Assembly: GCA_045643165.1 (NCBI GenBank)
Contig: JAZUKF010000170.1
Location: forward strand, 1-7,698
Length of the DNA stretch: 7,698 nucleotides
Reading direction: 5' to 3'
From: SIG575 sp045643165
GTDB taxonomy: Bacteria > Bacillota > Clostridia > Oscillospirales > Acutalibacteraceae
Part shown: positions 1 through 3,909 of the stretch, one piece after another
How positions within the stretch are numbered: position 1 is the stretch's first letter
Layout: each line of letters begins with the position of its first letter
Translations under genes and position numbers: made by a program
Notes under the pieces: generated by a model
What the model was told of the DNA's origin: nothing
Seen by the model: only the letters and a program-made list of their open reading frames with translations
Database searches by the model: none

Positions 1-8
1 AGTTTGCA

Positions 9-26
9 GACAGGCTGACGCCTGTC
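9..26. repeat. Perfect hairpin repeat, 7-bp stem
   Basis: GACAGGC and GCCTGTC flank a TGAC loop. The core CAGGCTGACGCC recurs with one change (CAGGCTAACGCC) at 992-1003, so this appears to be one copy of a dispersed palindromic repeat. No T-tract follows, which argues against a terminator. Confidence 0.6.
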
Positions 27-78
27 AAAAATGAACACAAAGCAGACGGGAAAATGTTGCGAGCGAAACCGTAATGTG

Positions 79-98
79 TTCGGCTTCCGTCAGCCGAA
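79..98. repeat. Perfect hairpin repeat, 7-bp stem
   Basis: TTCGGCT and AGCCGAA flank a six-base TCCGTC loop. It is followed by an A-rich run rather than T, so on the plus strand it does not look like a terminator. It belongs to the cluster of palindromes filling the first kilobase. Confidence 0.5.
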
Positions 99-120
99 AA
101 AGGCGATATAATAATATTTG

Positions 121-138
121 CCGTGGCAAATGCCACGG
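121..138. repeat. Perfect hairpin abutting a tRNA-like tail
   Basis: CCGTGGC and GCCACGG flank an AAAT loop. The right arm runs directly into the tRNA-like sequence starting at 137. The same layout (hairpin, then GGTTCGATT) is seen at 839-868. Confidence 0.6.
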
Positions 139-161
139 TTCGATTCCCGTCACCAGCTCCA
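137..161 (+). other. tRNA 3'-end-like remnant, copy 1
   Basis: The 25 bases read as a T-loop (GGTTCGATTCCC) followed by CACCAGC, T, CCA, which is what the acceptor 3' strand, discriminator and CCA of a tRNA beginning GCTGGTG would look like; a threonine tRNA is my best guess. No D-arm, anticodon arm or 5' acceptor strand lies upstream, where a palindrome sits instead. The would-be T-stem (CACGG/CCCGT) does not pair properly, so it is not functional. A terminator follows two bases later, as after a genuine tRNA. It could be a decayed tRNA, a recombination scar at a tRNA attachment site, or part of a dispersed repeat. Confidence 0.5.
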
Positions 162-162
162 G

Positions 163-200
163 ATAATCCCGTACTTAATCGTATGGGATTATTTTTTTAT
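163..200 (+). terminator. Intrinsic terminator after tRNA-like remnant 1
   Basis: A 12-bp stem (ATAATCCCGTAC with GTATGGGATTAT, one G-U pair) and TTAATC loop are followed by a run of seven T. This is a strong rightward Rho-independent terminator placed where a tRNA terminator would be. Confidence 0.8.
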
Positions 201-228
201 TCATCAAATTTTATAATCGAACCTGCAA

Positions 229-284
229 CTACGCAGAAATTGAAATTTTTATCAAACATCGTAGGGAACGGTCTTGGCCGTTCC
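229..284 (+). repeat. CGTAGGG-type palindromic repeat, copy 1
   Basis: A 36-bp AT-rich core bounded by CTACG (229-233) and CGTAG (260-264) is followed by a hairpin: GGAACGG (265-271), loop TCTTGG, CCGTTCC (278-284). The core matches the one at 799-834 in length and in about 18 of its 26 internal bases. The hairpin is nearly identical to the inverted copy at 475-499. Confidence 0.7.
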
Positions 285-377
285 GCATTTAAGACAGCAG
301 ACAATAGATTAACAGATATACAGATTTTTGCAGAGTTTCTGAAGGTAAATATCTTTATGAATGTTATGCTTTATTAT

Positions 378-432
378 GCCTCATTTGTGTAAAGGGAAGT
401 GGCAAAAGCCTTACTTTTGACGGAGGGATTGT
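378..432 (-). repeat. Second dispersed repeat family, copy 1 (minus)
   Basis: Read on the minus strand this runs CAATCCCTC, a variable middle with TTTTGCCA, then CCCTTTACACAAA. The same order of blocks occurs on the plus strand at 678-726. Similar CCCTC...CTCCC...CACAAAGG repeats are, to my recollection, common between genes of gut Clostridia. Function is unknown. Confidence 0.55.
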
Positions 433-474
433 AAAATTTTAAAGATAATAATTTCGGTATGGATTATATTTTTC

Positions 475-499
475 GGAACGGTCAAGACCGTTCCCTACG
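475..499 (-). repeat. CGTAGGG-type palindromic repeat, copy 2 (inverted)
   Basis: GGAACGGTC and GACCGTTCC form a perfect 9-bp inverted repeat around AA, followed by CCTACG. On the minus strand it reads CGTAGGG plus hairpin and is almost base-for-base the element at 260-284. Confidence 0.7.
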
Positions 500-597
500 T
501 TATCGAAACTCAAAAATCAGCAAAAATATGCACGGTAATAAAAATATCGTATAGCACGGATTGTCATACGCAAAATTTGAAAGTTATATACGACTCG

Positions 598-622
598 GTA
601 GGGCAGGGGCTTGCTCCTGCCG
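598..622 (+). repeat. CGTAGGG-type palindromic repeat, copy 3
   Basis: GTAGG leads into GGCAGGGGC / GCTCCTGCC, a nine-pair stem with one G-U pair. The stem sequence differs completely from copies 1 and 2, but the leading GTAGGG, the T-containing loop and the trailing CCG are kept. AAAATTTGAA upstream matches the AT-rich flank of other copies. Confidence 0.6.
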
Positions 623-677
623 TAAGGAAATTATCCGTTTACGGAAACATTGTAAAAACGGTATTGTTTCTGTCAAG

Positions 678-726
678 CAATCCCTCAATCAACTTTGTTG
701 CCAGCTCCCTTTACACAAAGGAGCCG
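678..726 (+). repeat. Second dispersed repeat family, copy 2 (plus)
   Basis: CAATCCCTCAATCAAC, TTTGTTGCCAGCTCCC and TTTACACAAAGGAGCC follow in order. GCTCCCTTT and AAAGGAGC can fold with one bulged C. It matches the inverted copy at 378-432. Confidence 0.55.
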
Positions 727-776
727 GATAAATTATAGGATCGAGCGAAGCCGAAAATATCATCTTATATGAAAGC

Positions 777-803
777 GGTATGCCGAAGACGGCATACCCT
801 ACG
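777..803 (-). repeat. CGTAGGG-type palindromic repeat, copy 4 (inverted)
   Basis: GGTATGCCG and CGGCATACC form a perfect 9-bp stem around AAGA, followed by CTACG. Read on the minus strand it is CGTAGGG, hairpin, CCGC, as in copy 1, but with an unrelated and still complementary stem. Confidence 0.7.
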
Positions 804-857
804 CACAATTCAAAAATTTTATCAAACTCCGTAGGACGCGGTGTCCTCAATACACCG
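799..857 (+). repeat. CGTAGGG-type palindromic repeat, copy 5, with shared core
   Basis: The 36-bp core (CTACG at 799-803 to CGTAG at 830-834) joins copy 4 on its left to a hairpin on its right: CGGTGT (839-844), loop CCTCAAT, ACACCG (852-857). The pair forms a two-hairpin composite with the same core spacing as the element at 229-264. Confidence 0.6.
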
Positions 858-859
858 TT

Positions 860-884
860 GGTTCGATTTTTGGCACCGGCTCCG
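860..884 (+). other. tRNA 3'-end-like remnant, copy 2
   Basis: GGTTCGATTTTTGGCACCGG and the next bases CTCCG align without gaps to the remnant at 137-161 and differ at only a handful of positions (T-stem bases, CACCRGCTCC). Arms that would form a T-stem do not pair. As with copy 1, a palindrome abuts the left side and a terminator lies about 12 bases to the right. Confidence 0.4.
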
Positions 885-889
885 GATAC

Positions 890-937
890 AAAAAAGCAGA
901 TATTTACCGAGCAAAAGCTTTGTAAATATCTGCATGT
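890..937 (-). terminator. Bidirectional terminator, strongest leftward
   Basis: GCAGATATTTAC (896-907) and GTAAATATCTGC (922-933) form a perfect 12-bp stem. On the minus strand it is followed at once by six T (890-895), so it would end the leftward transcript started near 1439. On the plus strand the tail is ATGTTTTC, which is weaker but may still work behind the tRNA-like remnant. Confidence 0.8.
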
Positions 938-959
938 TTTCTTATCCGATTTATTCGGT

Positions 960-980
960 TTTCGGAATTATATTCCGAAA
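960..980. repeat. Perfect 9-bp inverted repeat
   Basis: TTTCGGAAT and ATTCCGAAA flank TAT. There is no T-tract on either side. It lies between the end of the repeat array and the terminator at 890-937, so it would fold in the 3' part of the leftward transcript. Confidence 0.55.
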
Positions 981-986
981 CTTACT

Positions 987-1013
987 GCGGTCAGGCTAAC
1001 GCCGTCATCCCGC
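987..1013. repeat. Degenerate hairpin sharing CAGGCTRACGCC
   Basis: CAGGCTAACGCC (992-1003) differs by one base from the loop region of the palindrome at 9-26. Outer GCGG and CCGC arms could pair around an internal loop, suggesting a decayed copy of that element. Confidence 0.35.
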
Positions 1014-1022
1014 TTAATATTT

Positions 1023-1264
1023 TTAATTATTATTAAATATCAGTTGTACATCGGTACCACCTGTTTCAAATTTTTTATCCGTGATAAAAATTAACTTACT
1101 TTCGGACTCACCTGTTTCTGTTTATTTTTATATTAAAACATTAACTGTACATCGGTACCACCTATTTCAAAAATAATATCCGTTGTAAAAATTAACTGTT
1201 CTTCGGACTCACCTTTTTCATTACAAATTTTAAGTTAAGCAATTTTTACTGCATCGGACTCACC
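1023..1264 (-). repeat. Tandem array, five units of 50-51 bp (17 codons)
   Basis: On the minus strand GGTGAGTCCGA or GGTGGTACCGA starts a unit at 1264, 1213, 1162, 1112 and 1061, giving spacings of 51, 51, 50 and 51. The two start types give a roughly 101-bp higher-order repeat. In the GGT frame each unit is 17 codons with the consensus G-[EG]-[ST]-[ED]-x-[QK]-L-I-F-x-T-D-x-x-F-E-x, for example GESEEQLIFTTDIIFEI. Units 1 and 3 contain stop codons, and unit 3 is one base short. Differences between units 3 and 5 include CAG/CAA and TTA/CTG, both silent. I read it as a decayed repeat-protein region downstream of the ORF at 1274-1357; an RNA or DNA role is the alternative. Confidence 0.7.
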
Positions 1265-1273
1265 TTTATAAAT

Positions 1274-1357
1274 TTATTTTCCGTTATAAATTTTGCACCG
1301 TCCGTCAAACACATCACAGGCGTTTGAAAATACAGACTGCGGTTCTGAACTGTTCAT
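1274..1357 (-). CDS. Putative 27-residue peptide, possibly the 5' end of a broken repeat gene
   Basis: The ORF starts at ATG 1357 behind GGAGG (1366-1370) with an 8-base spacer and ends in TAA. It is expressed, by inference, from the perfect-consensus promoter at 1446-1474 with a leader of about 80 bases. The peptide begins MNSSEPQSVFSNACDVFDG and ends CKIYNGK; it has two Cys, no signal peptide and no membrane segment. Its first part aligns with the 17-residue repeat downstream (SEPQSVF against SEEQLIF, with the later G also matching), and a one-base shift near 1297 would restore reading into the repeat frame. It is therefore either a genuine small peptide or the start of a repeat protein now broken by frameshifts and stops. 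I do not recognise a family. Confidence 0.5.
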   Translation of the reverse strand: MNSSEPQSVFSNACDVFDGRCKIYNGK

Positions 1358-1445
1358 CGGAAACGCCTCCAATCTTTTTATTTTAAGATATATCAATCAA
1401 CTGAGGAACTTCCGTTCCGTTGTTGTTTTCCTTATCTTCATCTGT

Positions 1446-1474
1446 ATTATATCACCTGTATTGTACATTGTCAA
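1446..1474 (-). promoter_or_regulatory. Perfect sigma-A promoter, leftward
   Basis: On the minus strand TTGACA (1474-1469), a 17-base spacer and TATAAT (1451-1446) match consensus at all 12 positions, with an expected start near 1439. AATACAGGT in the spacer recurs as AATACAGAT just past the -10, and related ACCTGT motifs occur at 1533 and 1544 (plus strand). It reads into the 27-residue ORF and the 51-bp array. Confidence 0.85.
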
Positions 1475-1495
1475 TAGTTTTTTTAAAAAAAGTTG

Positions 1496-1515
1496 AAAAT
1501 TTTTATAAAAATTTT
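1496..1515. repeat. Perfect 20-bp A/T palindrome between divergent promoters
   Basis: AAAATTTTTATAAAAATTTT is identical to its reverse complement. It sits about 20 bp upstream of the leftward -35 and about 80 bp upstream of the rightward one, and could act as an UP-like or bent element, or be chance in AT-rich DNA. Confidence 0.4.
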
Positions 1516-1596
1516 GTAAAAACTTGTTATTAACCTGTATTTTACCTGTTATTTGTATAAAAAGTAAGTTTTTACTTTGAAAGTAAGCATTTCCTA

Positions 1597-1625
1597 TTGA
1601 CTAATATGAAAATTTAATATAAAAT
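1597..1625 (+). promoter_or_regulatory. Sigma-A promoter for the DUF1292 gene
   Basis: TTGACT (1597-1602), a 17-base spacer and TAAAAT (1620-1625) place the start near 1632, about 26 bases before the ATG at 1658. An inverted repeat AAAGTAA/TTACTTT (1561-1578) with a further AAAGTAAG at 1580 lies just upstream and could bind a regulator. Confidence 0.75.
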
Positions 1626-1657
1626 ATTGATAGTATCTCTGAAAGGATTTTACCGTT

Positions 1658-1999
1658 ATGGATAATAAAGATTTGGAAAAAGAAATAGAAAACGAGCTTG
1701 ACGATGAATTTTCTCCCAATGTTGTCAGTGTTATTGACGAAGACGGCGTTGAACATTTTTTCGATGAGCTTGACAGAATAGAAACCGACGACGGAAAGTT
1801 TGTCGCTCTTATTCCGATTTATGAGGATGCACAGGATGTTATTGATGATGACGGTGAGTTAATCATTCTCAAAGTTGAGGAAGAAAACGGCGAAACGTAT
1901 CTTTGCCCCATTGAAGATGAGAATATTTTTGATGAGGTGGGCAAAATATTTGAAGAAAGACTTTCCGACTACTACGATTTTGAAGAACCGGAACAATAA
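1658..1999 (+). CDS. DUF1292 (YrzB-like) acidic protein
   Basis: The 113-residue product is strongly acidic, with DUF1292 features: VSVIDEDGVEHFFDELDRIE (about 23-42), then FVALIPIYEDAQDV, a GELIILKVEEENGE strand pair and a closing PIEDENIFDEVGKIFEE helix (about 84-101). DUF1292 proteins are small soluble cytoplasmic proteins of unknown biochemical role; in Bacillus the member YrzB lies beside the Holliday-junction resolvase homologue yrrK. AAAGGA lies 11 bases before the ATG, and the promoter at 1597-1625 supports this start. No terminator separates it from the 6S RNA about 10 bases downstream, so readthrough into it is possible. The family call is from recognition of the sequence pattern. 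Confidence 0.88.
   Translation: MDNKDLEKEIENELDDEFSPNVVSVIDEDGVEHFFDELDRIETDDGKFVALIPIYEDAQDVIDDDGELIILKVEEENGETYLCPIEDENIFDEVGKIFEERLSDYYDFEEPEQ
1950..1978 (+). promoter_or_regulatory. Possible promoter for the 6S RNA (weak)
   Basis: TTGAAG (1950-1955), a 17-base spacer and TACGAT (1973-1978) lie within the end of the DUF1292 gene and predict a start near 1985, some 25 bases before the RNA's closing stem. Each hexamer matches 4 of 6 consensus bases. Processing of a longer transcript is the alternative source. Confidence 0.3.
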
Positions 2000-2007
2000 A
2001 TAAAAAA

Positions 2008-2165
2008 ACACCCTGCCATGTGCGATAATTTCGACTAATATTAACCCAACGAACTATAAACGGGAACCAATCTCCGAATTACGGGAAAGCAGACCTCCCG
2101 CTTCGGCGGACGTTGGGAGCTCAAAGTTTTTCGGGAGGTGCCCACCTGCAAATGAGCAGGTTATT
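2008..2165 (+). ncRNA. ssrS: 6S RNA (SsrS), Firmicutes type
   Basis: 6S RNA binds sigma-A RNA polymerase holoenzyme by imitating an open promoter and lowers transcription in stationary phase. Here CCTGCCAT (2012-2019) pairs with ATGAGCAGG (2152-2160) through eight base pairs and one bulged A as the closing helix; CCCAACG (2045-2051) pairs perfectly with CGTTGGG (2111-2117); CCGC-TTCG-GCGG (2098-2109) forms a UUCG-capped hairpin. Segments such as TTAACCCAAC, ACGGGAA, TCAAAGTTTTTCGGGAGG and GCCCACCTGC match what I recall of Clostridia 6S RNAs. ACCTGC/GCAGGT (2144-2161) is an alternative 3' hairpin followed by TTATTAT. The identification is from structure and remembered sequence, not a covariance search; ends are approximate. 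Confidence 0.72.
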
Positions 2166-2217
2166 ATCAGTCGATTCCGGCTTGGCGGGGATTGTATTTC
2201 TTAAAGGTGATTTTAAA

Positions 2218-2892
2218 GTGAAAAAAATAGTTGACGACAGCGTTATTGACGTTGTTCCGTTTTCATACGGCTTCGTCTATGCAAAAAAAGAAAATGATGA
2301 TAACGGCAACGTAAGAGCCGCCTTCTATTGTTTTAACGCTAAAACCGGGAAGGTGGAAGCCGTAAGATGTTCGGCATATCAGCAGACAAAATTCGGTGAA
2401 AACTACGAAAAAATCTGCAATGTTGTTAAGAATTTTATTTTTTGCGACTGTGCAAAACTTTGCGAAAACGATGAATACGTGGTATTATTGCCCGACTCAA
2501 AGATGATGTATTTTGATAATGAGGGCAAGGAAATATGGGGCGAAAACCTTTGTTACCGTGACAGTCCCGTCAAAAGCCTTACGTCGGATGAAGATTGTAT
2601 CTGGACTGTTGTTCCGGAAAAAAATTCTATCGTTCGTTTTTCCCCTTCAACGAGAAAGGTTTACATAAGAATCGGCGGAAATGAAACCACATCATTTAAC
2701 GATCCCGTAGGCGTTACCAAAATCGGAAATCAGTTATTTGTATGCTGTGCAGAACCGAAAAAAATAAGGAAAATTGATTTGCAATCATACTCAATAAAGG
2801 ACTATAAAGTTTTTAACGAGCCCGTTTACAAGTATTACAGATTGTTCGGAAAAGAGTATGTATTACTCCGTTCCGGATTGTATGTTTTATAA
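2218..2892 (+). CDS. Hypothetical beta-propeller-like protein
   Basis: The 224-residue product has no signal peptide or membrane helix and reads as successive beta-strand repeats: FVYAKKE, FYCFNAKTGKVEAV, YVVLLPDSKMMYFDNEGKEI, CIWTVVPEKNSIVRFSPSTRKV and LFVCCAEPKKIRKIDLQSYS. The pattern of strand, turn with Asn/Asp/Gly, then I-R-F/I-D-L resembles NHL/PQQ-type propeller blades, which usually bind ligands or proteins; no catalytic residues are evident. It is Cys-rich (about nine). I chose GTG 2218 because AAAGGTGA lies 7 bases upstream. The frame stays open back to TTG 2113, but that stretch and the ATG at 2152 lie inside the 6S RNA. No clear own promoter is visible, so expression may come from readthrough past the 6S RNA. 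Confidence 0.7.
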   Translation: MKKIVDDSVIDVVPFSYGFVYAKKENDDNGNVRAAFYCFNAKTGKVEAVRCSAYQQTKFGENYEKICNVVKNFIFCDCAKLCENDEYVVLLPDSKMMYFDNEGKEIWGENLCYRDSPVKSLTSDEDCIWTVVPEKNSIVRFSPSTRKVYIRIGGNETTSFNDPVGVTKIGNQLFVCCAEPKKIRKIDLQSYSIKDYKVFNEPVYKYYRLFGKEYVLLRSGLYVL

Positions 2893-2900
2893 ATGTTTAC

Positions 2901-2950
2901 AAAAAAGCAGTTATTCGTAAAATTCAAATACGAATAACTGCCGATTTTTT
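2901..2950. terminator. Bidirectional terminator between convergent genes
   Basis: GCAGTTATTCGTA (2907-2919) and TACGAATAACTGC (2929-2941) form a perfect 13-bp stem with a 9-base loop, with six A to the left (2901-2906) and six T to the right (2945-2950). It can end both the rightward DUF1292/6S/propeller unit and the leftward rhaA operon. The T-tract reaches into the stop codon of the leftward gene. Confidence 0.9.
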
Positions 2951-3884
2951 ATTTCTTTCTTATTGAAGGGATTTTGTTTTTTACATATAAGAGCCACAGG
3001 AAGCAACACGCAAAACCGAGTATCACCTCAACAAAACCGGTAACGAATACATCCGCAAACAATGATTTTATTATATTCATTATTACGAGATACTCTCTTT
3101 CGGTAGAAACGAAAATCGGTTTATACTTTGTCATAAACCTGAATATAAGAACTGAAATAAATACCACAATTCCGCCGCCTGTGATAATTGAAATACCGTA
3201 CCTTCTCAAAACTCCTGTTTTGTGGTTTGTATTATTTTTAAATATAACAAATGCCGACAGTGCAATCATTGCCAAAGAAAAAAGCAATACGGAATTTTTA
3301 GCCGTTTTTGCCAAAGTGGCAAAGGAAAGGATTTTTTCATAATCGGAAAAAGAAATTGATTGCTTATATGATTCAGCCATTTCCGAAGCGGCTTTGGTAA
3401 TTGTACTTTCAATAGCCGAACCGGATTCCGCTTTATAGTAATCGCAATATCTTTCCTTAATTGATTCGGTCAACCTTTCGGTATCAATATTCTTTTTAGC
3501 CCCCTCAACATTACATGAGGAAAGAAGCTGAATATAATTATCAATTTCGGAAAAGACCTGAGACTTATCAATTATCTCCTCAATGATATTATATTCCAAT
3601 CCGTTTTTTGCGGCAATAGATTTTGAATTAACAATTATTTCTTCATATGCATTTTCTTTATATGAAGTATTATTAAAAGATTTTACTATTTTTGTGCTTG
3701 AAAAAACCGAACCTTCACAAATAACCGCCAAAGTCATTAAAATCAAAAAAGCTGCAATTAAAAATTGTGAAAAATATTCAATCATCTGCTTCTTTTTCGC
3801 CTTTTTCTTTTGTGCGGATGAATGATGGCTGTGACTGTGATGGTGGTGATGATGCTGATGTTCTACGGTCTTTATGTTATCCAT
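2949..3884 (-). CDS. Four-helix membrane protein with His-rich N-terminus
   Basis: The 311-residue product starts, in my reading, at ATG 3884, behind AGGGGAG with an 8-base spacer; ATG 3902 is possible but its AAGGA is only 2 bases away. Residues 9-21 hold ten His (HQHHHHHHSHSHH), followed by a Lys-rich stretch (25-33). Predicted membrane helices are at about 38-57, 198-215, 231-251 and 278-301, leaving an outside domain of about 140 residues between helices 1 and 2, and a basic C-terminus inside. The His tract would be cytoplasmic and could bind Zn, Ni or another metal; this is inference. I recognise no family. It is the last gene of the leftward operon, 25 bases after the sortase-fold gene, so the two proteins may form a membrane complex. 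Confidence 0.8.
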   Translation of the reverse strand: MDNIKTVEHQHHHHHHSHSHHSSAQKKKAKKKQMIEYFSQFLIAAFLILMTLAVICEGSVFSSTKIVKSFNNTSYKENAYEEIIVNSKSIAAKNGLEYNIIEEIIDKSQVFSEIDNYIQLLSSCNVEGAKKNIDTERLTESIKERYCDYYKAESGSAIESTITKAASEMAESYKQSISFSDYEKILSFATLAKTAKNSVLLFSLAMIALSAFVIFKNNTNHKTGVLRRYGISIITGGGIVVFISVLIFRFMTKYKPIFVSTEREYLVIMNIIKSLFADVFVTGFVEVILGFACCFLWLLYVKNKIPSIRKK

Positions 3885-3909
3885 ATCTTTTTCTCCCCTC
3901 ATAATCCTT

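Noticed and set aside
123..392. Plus-strand open frame of 89 codons
   Set aside because: It starts inside a palindrome and runs through the tRNA-like tail, a terminator and repeats. It has no ribosome site, and its VRFxxPAPD similarity to the frame at 780-1094 comes from the shared tRNA-like DNA.
780..1094. Plus-strand open frame of 104 codons
   Set aside because: It spans two palindromes, the second tRNA-like tail and a terminator stem, with no ribosome site or domain.
1023..1264. CRISPR array
   Set aside because: The period is regular, but similarity runs across the whole unit rather than in a fixed repeat separated by unique spacers, and no cas gene is present.
1040..1270. T-box riboswitch suggested by GGTGGTACCGATG
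   Set aside because: The motif resembles the T-box sequence but repeats every 51 bp, there is no stem I or specifier loop, and no aminoacyl-tRNA or amino-acid gene follows. The bases are explained by the Gly-Gly-Thr-Asp codons of the repeat.
1293..1496. Plus-strand open frame of 67 codons
   Set aside because: It lies opposite the leftward promoter, ribosome site and start of the 27-residue ORF, and lacks its own ribosome site.
2113..2217. N-terminal extension of the propeller-like gene to TTG 2113 or ATG 2152
   Set aside because: This stretch forms the 3' half of the 6S RNA fold, and a better ribosome site (AAAGGTGA) precedes GTG 2218.
3822..3860. His-tract as an expression-vector tag
   Set aside because: It is interrupted by Gln and Ser, sits in a native gene with normal flanks, and no vector sequence is present.
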